DNA from: Carex sylvatica
Taxonomy: Eukaryota; Streptophyta; Magnoliopsida; Poales; Cyperaceae
DNA length: 64,000 bases
Direction of reading: 5' to 3'
Assembly (NCBI GenBank): GCA_964058845.1
Contig: CAXKVR010000274.1
Span: 2,501-66,500, forward strand
This document shows positions 47,101-58,134 of the stretch, one piece after another. Made by a program: the position numbers and the translations under genes. Position 1 is the first letter of the stretch. Each line of letters opens with the position of its first letter. A model generated the notes under the pieces. It saw nothing but the letters and a program-made list of their open reading frames with translations, was not told the origin of the DNA and made no database searches.

Positions 47101-48574
47101 CGAATTTTTTTCTTTATCCCGGGCCAAACCCAACAATGAAGCTGGTGGAACTTCAAGTTCCAATAGGTTTCGGAACCAAGTATCTTGTTGATTTTATGGG
47201 GGAGTTACTTCTTTTGAAAAGAGATAAAAAGAGGATAGGAGAAAGGTACTATGTCACTTAAAAGTTTGTTTTTTAGTTAGTTGAAGGAAATCAATTTTTC
47301 TCGGTGCATCGATATTGATTGGTGATTATGCTAGATTTATGGGGTTTTTTAGTTCAGCAGTGGTTGTTGATTCTCGTCAGTTTCAGGGAGAAAAAGAGTA
47401 TATATTTTGTAGACTTGAGTGAGAGATTAGCATCAAAAGTAAATGTGTTCCGTCTACAACATACATGAAAAAAGATATCATCGAACGATACTATACACCT
47501 GAGTTCTTCCATCCATTTGCTGAACCACCAATGTGTCTTACACCTAACTGTTGTAAACTCAGAGTTTGATTTGCTAGTATGATGTTGTTTTTTTTTCATT
47601 CCGTTTTGTCCTCTTGAATCTCTTGAGCTACGCCCTTGTAGTGAAAAATTAGGATTTTCTCGCATGTCCATAAACTAAAGCAATCCTATTACCATGGGAT
47701 CAAGGATTGACGCCGGATTTCAAAAGTTTTATATAAAAAAAAACACGGTAATGGACATCTATATCTGCCCACTTCATTTTGGGGAATCAAATATATCGCA
47801 TATCAAACGCGGAAAGGCCTCCGCTGAGTATTCCAACTAGATGTTCTAAATTTCACTTGAATGAATCCAAACAAGTATCCCACCCCTCATTGAGGAGACA
47901 TTCCTCCGCATTATACTTAACTAATGACGAGCAAGATAACTAAAAAAGATTAGTGTTGCGGAAATATTATTTCTTTTTTGAATCAGAATATGCTTAACAT
48001 CAAAACTAGCATGTTATGAATCATCATACTCTGCTGTGTCTAGTCTGTACCCTATTCATCAACTTTTTACCATACAAACAAGCATTGAAGCATACATTTT
48101 TATTTTTTAACATTCCATTCGCTAAATTTTGAATTTGGCCCTTCTTTCATTTTGAACAGAGATGAAGTCGGGGTCTGAGTAAGCTGTCGCGCGGTAATGC
48201 CCGAAGCTGGTGGTCGATATCTCCTCTAAACCTTCGTGCCACCTATACTATAGTGCGTGTTAGTTATGTGTGTGACTGTTTTTGTTGAAGTTATTATTTT
48301 ATTTTGCAACGGAGTTTCTATTTTCAGGTCAATAGGAATATAGGATGGTTTGGAACATGTCATATGCACAATTGCATAATGAGACTGAAAAGATATTTTT
48401 TCTTTGGAATTTGGATTTTGATTGAGACGGAATCTGGACTTAATTAATTGGGACTTAAGCATTAAATCCTGTGTTCACAAACAAACAAATAAAGCACCTT
48501 CGAAGGAGTAGTATACCGGCTTGCTTGGTAAAGCACAGTCAGCGTTAGAGGTAAAATAGAATAATAAAAAGGTT
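44156..48574. other. No identified gene
   Basis: About 4.4 kb. Mitochondrial-like text to about 44450, then AT-rich nuclear-style sequence. Frames at 45126-45377 (minus), 45818-46006, 46894-47076, 47025-47261 and 47354-47671 (minus) show no recognised motif. Confidence 0.35.
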
Positions 48575-49173
48575 TTGTCTCGAGGAGGTCGGACAGATGA
48601 GGTAACAATGCTTGGTCTCATTTCGGCTTGTGCAAATCGCGGTGCACTTGACCCAGCCAAACGGGTCCATTTCTATGTAAAAAACCACGGGCTTTACAAA
48701 GTTTTTTCAGTAGGCAATGCTTTAATAGACATGTTTGCAAAGTGTGGGGGCCTAGCTGATGCATGTAAGGTGTTTGAAGAAATGCCTAGGAAGAATATTC
48801 GAAAATGGACAAGCATGATCATGGGTTTTTCCATGCATGGCGATGGAAAGTCAGCTCTAGCTTTATTTGATCGTATGAAAGCCCAAAAAGGGATCAAGCC
48901 AAAGCAAGTAACTTTTGTTAGCCTACTTTATGCTTGTAGTCATGCGGGATTGGTAAAATAAGGTCAGTCTCTATTCGAAAGCATGGTTAGGGATTATAAT
49001 ATTGAACCAAGACATGAGCATTATGGATGCATGGTCGACTTGTATGGCCGGTCCAAACTTATGAAAGAAGCGGTCAAACGAGACCATACCGTACCGTTTC
49101 TAATGTAGTTTTTTGGGTGGGGGTCCTTCTTGGGGGGAGGGTACACGGTGAAGTCGAGCTTGCTTGGGGATAA
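48575..49173 (+). pseudogene. PPR protein fragment (PLS type), broken
   Basis: Pentatricopeptide repeat proteins bind organellar RNA. The fragment covers about five repeats: DEVTMLGLISACANRGALD, NALIDMFAKCGGLADACKVF, EEMPRKNIRKWTSMIMGFSM, then KPKQVTFVSLLYACSHAGLV. A TAA interrupts at 48959-48961 and the same frame resumes with GQSLFESMVRDYNIEPRHEH and GCMVDLYGRSKLMKEAV to a TAG at 49106. A shift then gives VVFWVGVLLGGRVHGEVEL, the start of the E motif region, ending at 49173. The 35-residue periodicity and P-L-S repeat order are clear. The N-terminal repeats, targeting peptide and any DYW domain are absent. Confidence 0.88.
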
Positions 49174-51965
49174 TAGGAAGGGGAGTGTTAATGCCCGAAC
49201 ATAAATACATGTTCTCATCTGGGAAAAGGACACACTAAAATAAAATAAAAAATTGAACTAACATTGAAAATTTGGGCGCCCATTAAAAGTAAGCATTCAA
49301 TCTCTTTGTCCCATGCATGCCTAGTGCTATTCCAGCTATGCTTCCTTAATTCAGTGATGGGAGGAATGCTTCTTTTAAATATTTCCTTTGTCCCGGCTCT
49401 CTTTGACTTGCTACATTGTGAAAAAGTTGGAATTCGACTCAAGAAAGAAATGACTTAATCCACAGACAGAGTGAAAAGATCGTTAAAGACCCGAGAGAGA
49501 TATCTTTTTATGAAAGCCTCCCTCGACTCACGAACGAAGTTCGAGATCAAAACCTTACACAATCTCAAGCTGGAGTTGTGCCATTCAATTCTGACTTGAG
49601 TCAGTCAGCACGAGCCATTACGGCAGTTTGAAGTCTACCATAATCTTCATTATCCGGCACCGATACCTATACGATTGGAATTGATGTTCCACTCTCATCG
49701 CCAACAAACCCATTCTATGTCCAGTCCAAGCAACTTCGATCTTGAGTAAGCAAGCTGCTTTGCAATGGTGAAGGTTACTTATGAGGAGGACCGATGGCAA
49801 ATATGGGAATAGAGAGTAGCTATTGACGGAACTTCTCAATCTCATCGCTCTCGATGGCAAGCGGTGAATGTGTTTATTTTGATCCCACAAGAGTTTCTTT
49901 TAGCTTCTCAATCTCGTAAACCATAGCGAGATCATCTATGTTGCTCTTATCCATGCGAATCAAGTCCTTGATCCCGGTATGGTGGAAGCTCAATAAAAAG
50001 AGCTTCGTTCGTGGAAGCAATTCTCTTTCATTTATTCCTACTACGTCCTCCAAAAAGAAAGATGCAAATGCTCCGCCGTCACCTCTCTTCCCGGGCAGTG
50101 AGGCTTTCGATTGTTTCGAGTTCAACCTACATTGGGCTTTAGTTAAGCCTACATTCATTTTCGAATAGGATCCTTTTTTGTAGCCCAACTCATAGAGAGT
50201 TCTATCACTTGGTCTGAACCCATTCATTCTATTCCTATGATTTTGCAGTGATGGGCTTTCTCCTTTTAGGTAGGATTAGGTTGATCTCCATCCCCGTGTT
50301 GTGCTAGGCTCATTTTTCTTATTAGGTCTTACCTTTTGTACTCTGTGGACATTCAGATTGCATACCATGCAAGTCATTCATTATTCACACATGTCATACA
50401 TCTTTCTTTCATATAGGATGATCTTTGCATGCACCTAAATGTTGGACATTTTCATGCATGATACAGGTCAACCATAGCCTAGAAAGAAGCAGGAAAATTG
50501 TGCTCTCTTGCTTCATATATTACTTTTTTCCTTGCAATTATTCCTCACTCAATAGTTACCCAGCTGTTTATCTAGCAATTCAAGTAGAAAAATAAATAGA
50601 AATAAACAGTCCAAAAAGGATTTCAGTTCACATATGACACAAGAAAACCACTAAAACACAAATGATTAGAAACGACAATGAATGGGTATATACCATGCAA
50701 GAAGCTGCTTTCACAGCCGGTGAAGCCCACTGCTCTCTCTTATCCAGGATCACGTACTTCTAATCAATTATAGCCATCTCATCTCTTATTTTATTACCGT
50801 AACGGTCAGGTCTGGTACCGGTACAATACTGAATCGCATGACCCCCCCAATCAAACCATAATTCAGCTTTCATGGTCAGCTTTTAAGATCAAGGATCATC
50901 TTCGTTGCCTGGTATAGGTAAAATCCTGGCAGGTACGGCACCTGTACTCATCGTACTGCTCTGTGTTTTCTAGCCATAACTAAACTAATACTAGTAAAAA
51001 ACCCGCCTTACGTGCAGCTTCCTTTAGCCGTTAGCAATCCCTTTAAATTGAGATCGGATTTGGCCCACCCAGCCCAACAATAGGCATGGATTATATCTCG
51101 GAAATGCAAATTTACCTGGCCCAAGCCGACACGTAGCTTCTGGTTAAATTGTATATGGAGTAGTAGTAATGTAAAGAAAGAAAGGAGCTTTACTTGAATT
51201 TGTGCTTAAAACCACTACTCTTTTGAAGACTTCTCAATCAATGGAATGGCACTAAGTGCAAGCGGTATGAGACAGGAGCGGAGAGGTCTATCTAAGTCTA
51301 ACTCTTAGGCAGAGTAGGCAAGGGATTGCTACAATCTTTCCTGAGGATGGAAGCATAAAGCCCTGGCAACAATGGGATGGCCTGAAGCAACAGATTTAAA
51401 CCCTAGAAGCAAGCATAGAATTCTTCTCTTCATACTCAGCGAGAACATCCAGTTGCTCAATATATATATATTTGAAAAAGTTTGACACGGATGCTGGCTC
51501 GCTCAAAGCAGCGATATACCCATCCTGCGGGATGCACTTTATAAACGGGGCGAATCAAAACTATATCAAGAGTTTCGCACCAGTCTACCAGGTTCTCCTT
51601 TGGATTAGTTGCATTGGCAGTAGACTTGCTTGCCTCTGCCATTGGTATATTCTGAATTTTTTGGGGAGATATTTTCATTGGTGAGGTTGTTGAAGTGGGA
51701 GCACTTATACCAAATGCTTGCTCAATAAGCGCAACTTGTTCATCCGTGAGTGGCTTTCACATGGCTTGGATTTCCGGCTAGCGAATGAACCTGCCTGGAT
51801 TGACCTCTCTTTGAAAATCACTTTGGTAACATTGATTCTTGAAGCAGTAAGGATATATACCCCACTTCGTACCCAACTAGTCAAGGAGAGTAGGAATGGC
51901 AGCAATGAATCCATCATCCAGTAGCTATCATATAGAGTAACTTTGACTACTCTATTGTTTATATT
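49174..51965. other. No identified gene
   Basis: About 2.8 kb. The minus-strand frame 50227-49874 (117 codons, contains IKDLIRMDKSNIDDLAMVYE) is the most protein-like but unrecognised. Other frames near 49264-49458 and 51457-51980 show nothing known. Confidence 0.35.
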
Positions 51966-51970
51966 CTTTC
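51966..51970. repeat. Target-site duplication, left copy (CTTTC)
   Basis: CTTTC immediately before TGATAAGC. The same five bases follow the element at 59951-59955. Five bases is the usual duplication length for Ty3/gypsy elements. Confidence 0.85.
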
Positions 51971-52137
51971 TGATAAGCATAAATTATATACACATTTAAT
52001 CTAGATTTTATTATGAAATAACACCAATTGTCTTGTATTTATTATATAAAGTGATCAAAATACACCTAGAATCAAGTTATTGCAGTTATTTGGCTTTTCG
52101 ATGCAGGAAATAGTGCAAAATACCAAAAATACCCCCC

Positions 52138-52440
52138 CAGTGCGGATCAACCACCCGCACTGCGGATCAATCCAGCCGCACTCGAGACGCAGAGGAAAAG
52201 TCCGAGCCTAGTGCGGACGCACTGATGCCAGTGCGGATGAGCCCATCCGCATTCAGAACTTGGCCAACTTTCGGCAACTTCAGAAGAGCAGATTCCACCC
52301 GCAGTGCGGGTCATCCATCCGCAGAGCCATCCGCACTCAGAGAAAATTACAGAAGTTAAATAAGGAAACTTGTCCCAGTGCGGGTGAAGCCACCCGCAGT
52401 GCGGGTCATCCATCCGCACTGGACCCGCAGAAAGCCAATA
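52138..52440. repeat. GTGCGG palindrome cluster in the left LTR
   Basis: About a dozen half-sites of the form AGTGCGGRT and its complement ATCCGCACT, often joined as CCCGCAGTGCGGG or spaced 10-15 bases apart as inverted pairs. Mirrored in the right LTR at about 59481-59783. Confidence 0.85.
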
Positions 52441-52588
52441 ACTGCCCGGTTTGACAGTTTTTCTATTTTTGGCGCTTTATGGACGCGTTTTTACTGCCAG
52501 AAATACACTTACTTGCCAGGGAAGTAATGCTAAACAGAGCACCCACTAACCCCACCTTCTAGCCTCTAAATCGGGCATAATCCTTGGC

Positions 52589-52595
52589 TATAAAA
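52589..52595 (+). promoter_or_regulatory. TATA box of the left LTR, facing inward
   Basis: TATAAAA in the context GGCTATAAAAGGGAGAG, a good plant TATA box, about 1.2 kb before the LTR end. It would start transcription to the right, antisense to the gag gene. Confidence 0.6.
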
Positions 52596-53794
52596 GGGAG
52601 AGTCCTTTCCCAAACCATCGATCATTCAATCTCACATCAACCAACACACCATCATTCTCTCTTTACACACACTTAGCGATAAATTCTGGAGGAAGGAAAG
52701 CTTTCAAGCAAGGAGAAGAAGGATTTCTGGAGCAAGATTCGGCAAGATAGAGGGCTTTGATTTGTCAAAGGGTGTAATTGCTTCTTTTATTTCATTTCTT
52801 CTTACTTTGCCAATTTTTGTAATGGATCTCTCCAAGAGGGAGTAGTTCTCTCTCTAGGGGTTTAGGTCATCATGCATGAACTTGTTTAATTCTATTTTAT
52901 TTGGTCATTTGCTTTTATTATGATTGTTATATGGGATTTGATTGTTAATTTCTGTGATTTTATAATTTGTGTTAATTACATAGTTAGTACTTGAATTGTA
53001 GTATCCCGTTTTAGTTTCAAAAGAACTAAAATTGACTAGGATCATATAGGATAGTACCAATTATGAATGCAAATATCCTAGGTTTAGATTAAGATTCTAA
53101 CCAATTTAATCTAAGCCGGAACTATAGAAATTAAGATTAGGGACTTGGTGAAGGACCTAACCGTGAAGTCAAACCCTAATTAGGACATCTCAAATCAAGT
53201 CGGATATTGGTATCATGGACTTTATTGAGAAGTACCAATACTCGAGGAGAGGAGAGACTAACAAGAGCTTATGGTCTAGGTAGCTAGGGTGAAGGACCTA
53301 ATCGTGAAGTCCGAATTACCTAGACACGTTATTAATTCACGAAAGTGACCCTTAATAACATATTAGGTTAGAAACCTCGTCAAATCATACATGAATTCAA
53401 GCAAATACCGAATAGATAGAATTAGCAAGGGATTGTAGACCAAAGGCCCCTAGATCTTTAAATCTTGAAAGCAAACCGATTACTTTTCTTTTACTTTTAT
53501 TTACTTTAATTGTTTAAAATTCCTCTTTCGGGTATTGAACCCAAACTTTAGGATTACTTAAACAACCCCCATTTACTTTACTTTATTGCACTTTACTTTA
53601 TTATTATTTACTGAAATTAATTATTTAGGGTTTAAAACTAAGTATTTTCCATACTCTCTGTGGATCGATACCTCAAATACTACTTTGATATAATTGTGCA
53701 CTTGCAATTAGACTCAAAAGCATTTAAGGTTTAAAAGGTACATCTCATTGTACTGAAACTTTTTAGCGTACACTTTACGCGCATCAAGTTTTTG

Positions 53795-53806
53795 ACAAAA
53801 TCCCCC
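53795..53806 (-). other. Polypurine-tract-like site at the left junction
   Basis: On the minus strand AAGCTTGGGGGATTTTGT leads into the LTR, the position of the plus-strand primer. The same 12 bases TCCCCCAAGCTT (plus-strand text) recur at 54117-54128 and 55004-55015. Confidence 0.5.
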
Positions 53807-55115
53807 AAGCTTGAACCTTGCTTGTCCTCAAGCAACATCTAAACTCGGACTACAATTCAATCCTTAATTTAACCCCAATATCAAGTATACATTTCTTCCA
53901 AAAATTTTACGAAAAATTTGTATGATCTTGCCAAAAATTTAGAAACTTCAACGTAAATTTTTACAAATTTAAAGTTCAACCCTTGGTTAATCATAATTCA
54001 CCCCACAATTTGCTTACTCTAACTTTTATTTCCTTAAAGACTTAAAACTTGTAAACTTTGGAAATCTAAACTTATTACAAAAACTTCATACTTATTTTGC
54101 AGAAATTCTTTCAAAATCCCCCAAGCTTGGAACAAGCTTAGGTTAGAAATTCGCGGACTTCGTGTGTTGATATTTACAAAATTCTTTTCTTCTTTTGTTA
54201 CTTTTTATTTTATGACACTATAATTCTTTATCCTTAGAACAAAACCGGTTAGTTATAAGTAGTTAACCATGCCCAACCGTTTTAATTCAAAAGTGCATTT
54301 TACATTGCTCTTGGTTCAACCCTTCCATGACACGAACCTACATGGTTAGTGCAAACCCGGTCACTTTATCGGGCAAACTAGCGGAGCAAAGTGTCGATAA
54401 CTCATTGCTACAAGTACGTCATGTCGCCGTAACATAAGCAAGCGAAATCTAAAAATTATTTTTTTTACTATTTTTCAACATTTTTGCAAAAATATCATGA
54501 ATACACACATCCTTAGGCATTAATTCATACCTATGGATATCCCGATCTTTCTAAATTCTTTTTCCTCATTTAAGTCGTGTTTTCAGAAATAAATTTAAAT
54601 TCTAAGTTTTCATTTTCGTAAATCTTTATTTCCACAAAGTTTTTCGCCAAATTATGTGGTTATTTCTAATTATTCCAAGGGTATTACTAAGAATTCGTTC
54701 GCATCCAAGTTTCTAATTTCCGTCAATCACGCAAATTTATCAAAAATTGTTATTTTTGCCAACTTTTAACACAGAAATTAAACATGATTTTATACTTTAT
54801 GCATAATTAGACAATTAAGTCCAATTATGCAAGACTCTATTTTTATAACCTCGTAAAACATCTTGACGAATTTGCAATTTCAAGCAATTAAGTTCAAAAT
54901 CACAAATCCTATTCATGGTCAAGTAAAAGTCAAGGTTATAAATCCTAAATTTTAAAAAAAAAAAATCTAAAATTAATGCAATGCAAGATACAATTTCTTC
55001 CTATCCCCCAAGCTTAAATTAAGCATTGTCCCCAATGCGTAAAAATAAACAAAAGTAAATAGGGAGAAACATGAACTACTCTATTGGCGGAAGGTGGTGG
55101 TGGTGCTGTGCGGTC
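53807..55115. other. Non-coding internal region of the element
   Basis: About 1.3 kb, very AT-rich, between the gag-protease stop and the left junction. In a full element pol and integrase would lie here. I see no reverse transcriptase or integrase remnant, only AT-rich spacer with three AAGCTTGGGGGA boxes. Confidence 0.6.
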
Positions 55116-58019
55116 TCAATGCTTGGATGGAGGATCGGGAGGGCGGCCTCCCCATTGCCCCATTTTGTGTTGATTTTCTCGAGGTTTGTCGATTTCAGAT
55201 GTTGCCACCGACTTCTCTCGCACATATTCTCTATTAACCGGATATGTCTTGTCTTCTCCCAAGTATTCATAGCGAAGGGTAGGTGGTAGAGGCTTTAGTT
55301 CGACATTTGGTGTGTTCGAATTTGATGAAACGGTGAAAATCTGTGCAGAATTTGACGAGTGCGGGTGCTCCATCCGCACTGCGGGCTCGGTGCGGACGCA
55401 CTGGGCGTGGACAATCATTTCTGCAGCTCCAGGAGGCTCAGTGCGGCTGGATTCATCCGCACTGCGTGTGGTCCACCCGCACTGAGGAGAATTTTCACCG
55501 ATTTGCTCGTTTTCGAAGTCGGTTTCTTTAAGGATTTGGTCCAGTTGCTCATTCACCATCTCTTCCTCCATTTTGGTAGCTATAATAGAATCTAAAATAT
55601 CCAATCTACAAATAGAATCATTATCATTTGAAGGATATTTGATGGCATTAAACATATGAAAATTTACCTTTTCGCCTCCGATGTCAAAGGATATCTTTCC
55701 TTCTTTGACATCAATGTTTGCTCTTACAGTGGTGAGAAAATCACGCCCCAATAGGAGAGGGGTATGAGTATCCTCTTCCATCTCAACAATCACAAAATCT
55801 ACCGGGACAAAGAACTTACCAATCATGACAATTATATCTTCCGCTATACCCTCGGGATATCGTACCGTCTTATCGGCTAATTGAAGTGACATTCTTGTGG
55901 GTTTCAAGTCACTAAGATTTAGCCTTTGATAGACGGATTTTGGCATAAGGCTCACACTTGCGCCTAAATCACATAGACACCTCTCAAATTTGGTATCACC
56001 AATTACACAAGGGATTGCAAAGCTCCCCGGGTCCTTTAACTTCGGAGGTAGCTTGTTTAAGAAGAGAGCGCTACACTCCTCATTAAGGGATACCGTGCCA
56101 ACTTCCTCAATTGCTCTCTTGTTAGATAATATGTCTTTCAAGAATTTTGCATAAGAGGGCATTTGAGTAATTGCTTCGGTAAAAGGGATGGTGATACTCA
56201 ATTTCTTGAGGTGTTCCACAAATTTGGCATATCGTTGGTCAAGTTTGTGTTTTACTAACCTTTGAGGGAATGGTATAAACCTTTGTGGTATAACATACTT
56301 GGGTATTTCAATTGGTTTTACCTTAGCCGGGATAGAATTACCCGGTTCTTGAGATTCTTTTGATGCCGGTGTATCCGCATTGAGAGGAGTTGGAGGTTGT
56401 TGTGCATCCTTTGGCGGTTGTTGTTGCTCTTCAATGGTCGGCATCTTGGGTCCTTCGTATCCCGTGCCACTCCTCAAGGTTATCGCCTTCGCTTGCTCCC
56501 TAGGGTTGATGTCCGGCTTGCCCGGTAGCGTGCCTTGTTGTCGGAAGGATGAAGACGCTTGTTGTGCAACTTGTATTTCTAGCATTGAGGTCTTGGTGTC
56601 TAAGAACTCAACCTTCTTCTTCAAATCTCTCAAAGAATCCAAAACATCCGTGTTGGTGTTCCTTTGGTAGGTAATGAAGTCTTGTTGTTCGGTTCTCATC
56701 TCTTGCAACATCTTTTGTATATCGTTGATCTGAGAGAGATTTTGGTAGGAGTTTTGATTTGCTTGGTTTTGGTATTGGTTCGAATTACCTTGGTATTGGT
56801 TGGAGTTGTCGTTTTCGGTCCGCCAATTGAAGTTCGGATGGTTCCACCTATTGTTAGAGTTATAAGAGTTTGAATTGAAATTATCATTTTGCCTAACCTT
56901 ATTATAGATCGGGTCATTCCTCTTATCTCCTTGATTGTAGAACATGGCGTTCGCTTGTTCTACCTTGTCGCCTTCAAGAAGGGTTGGGCAATCGGCGGTA
57001 AGATGAGTCGCCTCTCCACATATGCCGCATGGAGCCATCTTGGTCATGGATTTTGCGTTGTGCATTTGTGCCATTTGATGTTGTAAGGCCTCCATTTGGG
57101 CTCTCAAAGCGGTAACCTCGTCGACTTGCATAACTCCCGGTGTGTTGTAGGCTCGTCCTCCTCGCTCGGCCGTCCACTCCCTTTGGTTGATCGCCATATC
57201 TTCGATCATTGCCATGGCTTGTGTCGGATTCATACGTGACATGTTGCCCCCGGCGGCCGAATTTAAATGAGTTTTGGTAGCTATAGAGCAACCCCCATAA
57301 AAGAATTGAAAAAGCAACCACATGTCAAGGCCATGGTTGGGGCACAAGCGTTGGAGCTCCGCCCATCGGTCCCATGCCTCAGTCAAAGACTCCCCCTCTG
57401 CTTGCTTGAACGTTGTGATTTTCGACCGGAAATGTTGGGTCTTCGATGGAGGGAAGTATTTCCCTAGAAATAGCTTCTCCATGTCGTCCCATGTATCTAT
57501 GTTGTCTCGGTTGACGGTCTTCAACCATGTTCTCGCACTGTCTCGGAGGGATAGGTGGAAGCACTTGAGTTTGAGGTTGTCTAACTCATCTCCTTCTCTT
57601 GCAAAGGTGCCGCAGTGCTCTTCGAATACCGCCAAATGGGCATGTGGGTCTTCGTTTTGAGCTCCTCCAAATTGGTTTTGGCCAAGTAGGTGGATCAGAG
57701 ATGGCTTAATTTCACGTGGATCTTGGCCATGAGGGATGAAGCCAAAGCGATGTCCATTGTTGTGTTGACGGTTATTTCCATTGTGGTGTCCATTGTTAGG
57801 ACCGTTGTTGTTGTGGTTATTGTTGCGCTCGTTACGAGGTGGAGATAATCCTCGTACACGGGTGTTATTGCTTCCATGTTGTGATTGTTCGTCATGGACG
57901 GATTGTTGTCCGTGGTTGGATTGGTTTTCCTCGAATATTGGGTTAACAATGGGAGGAGTTGCCATGCTTAATATATCTTCTAACCAAAGCGTTCCTAGAG
58001 GGATTCTCCCAAAGCTCAT
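55116..58019 (-). CDS. Gag-aspartic protease polyprotein, 967 residues
   Basis: Intact frame, ATG at 58019; a second ATG at codon 19 (MATPPIVNPIF) is a likely alternative start. Order: Asn/His-rich linker (51-100); retrotransposon gag domain (about 115-285, with LRDSARTWL, FLGKYFPPSKT); zinc knuckle CGICGEATHLTADC (331-344); coiled-coil region (430-490); aspartic protease (about 665-800) with active site CDLGASVSLMP and the closing LLLGRDFL. Gag packages the RNA; the protease cuts the precursor. The family normally continues from ELKPLPPTLRYEYLGEDKTY straight into reverse transcriptase, but this frame turns to unrelated sequence there and ends. Residues 846-890 are encoded by GTGCGG palindromes like those in the LTRs. 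Confidence 0.93.
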   Translation of the reverse strand: MSFGRIPLGTLWLEDILSMATPPIVNPIFEENQSNHGQQSVHDEQSQHGSNNTRVRGLSPPRNERNNNHNNNGPNNGHHNGNNRQHNNGHRFGFIPHGQDPREIKPSLIHLLGQNQFGGAQNEDPHAHLAVFEEHCGTFAREGDELDNLKLKCFHLSLRDSARTWLKTVNRDNIDTWDDMEKLFLGKYFPPSKTQHFRSKITTFKQAEGESLTEAWDRWAELQRLCPNHGLDMWLLFQFFYGGCSIATKTHLNSAAGGNMSRMNPTQAMAMIEDMAINQREWTAERGGRAYNTPGVMQVDEVTALRAQMEALQHQMAQMHNAKSMTKMAPCGICGEATHLTADCPTLLEGDKVEQANAMFYNQGDKRNDPIYNKVRQNDNFNSNSYNSNNRWNHPNFNWRTENDNSNQYQGNSNQYQNQANQNSYQNLSQINDIQKMLQEMRTEQQDFITYQRNTNTDVLDSLRDLKKKVEFLDTKTSMLEIQVAQQASSSFRQQGTLPGKPDINPREQAKAITLRSGTGYEGPKMPTIEEQQQPPKDAQQPPTPLNADTPASKESQEPGNSIPAKVKPIEIPKYVIPQRFIPFPQRLVKHKLDQRYAKFVEHLKKLSITIPFTEAITQMPSYAKFLKDILSNKRAIEEVGTVSLNEECSALFLNKLPPKLKDPGSFAIPCVIGDTKFERCLCDLGASVSLMPKSVYQRLNLSDLKPTRMSLQLADKTVRYPEGIAEDIIVMIGKFFVPVDFVIVEMEEDTHTPLLLGRDFLTTVRANIDVKEGKISFDIGGEKVNFHMFNAIKYPSNDNDSICRLDILDSIIATKMEEEMVNEQLDQILKETDFENEQIGENSPQCGWTTRSADESSRTEPPGAAEMIVHAQCVRTEPAVRMEHPHSSNSAQIFTVSSNSNTPNVELKPLPPTLRYEYLGEDKTYPVNREYVREKSVATSEIDKPRENQHKMGQWGGRPPDPPSKH
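55360..55490. repeat. GTGCGG palindromes inside the gag-protease frame
   Basis: Inverted GTGCGG/CCGCAC half-sites (e.g. CATCCGCACTGCGGGC, GTGCGGACGCACTG) of the same kind as the LTR cluster. They are translated as residues about 846-890 of the polyprotein (CGWTTRSADESSRTE). Confidence 0.85.
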
Positions 58020-58110
58020 AAAACACTGGAGAAGAAATCAAGGTTAGAATAAGATAAAATAAAATCTGAAATAAAATCTTAAAGTAAAAGCTAAGTATTT
58101 AACCTAATAC

Positions 58111-58128
58111 TCCCCGGCAACGGCGCCA
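58111..58128 (-). other. Primer binding site, tRNA-Asp(GUC)
   Basis: On the minus strand TGGCGCCGTTGCCGGGGA, complementary over 18 bases to the 3' end of plant tRNA-Asp including CCA. It lies six bases after the right LTR. tRNA-Asp priming is typical of the Athila/Tat lineage. Confidence 0.92.
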
Positions 58129-58134
58129 AAAACT

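Larger units (their letters stand above)
51971..53786 (+). repeat. Left LTR copy, inverted
   Basis: Reads TGATAAGC to GCGCATCA on the plus strand. It is followed by AGTTTTTG, identical to the six-base spacer plus first two primer-site bases after the right LTR, then diverges. The inverted repeat is therefore 1,824 bases. Mismatches against the right copy seen by eye: 52728, 52884, 53529 and 53738. Confidence 0.92.

Noticed and set aside
52147..52454. Open frames on both strands in the left LTR, repeated exactly in the right LTR
   Set aside because: They are by-products of the GC-rich palindrome cluster; the two strands encode unrelated low-complexity peptides.
56380..58047. Several plus-strand frames over the gag-protease gene
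   Set aside because: Antisense shadows of the 967-codon frame, which has clear gag, knuckle and protease motifs.
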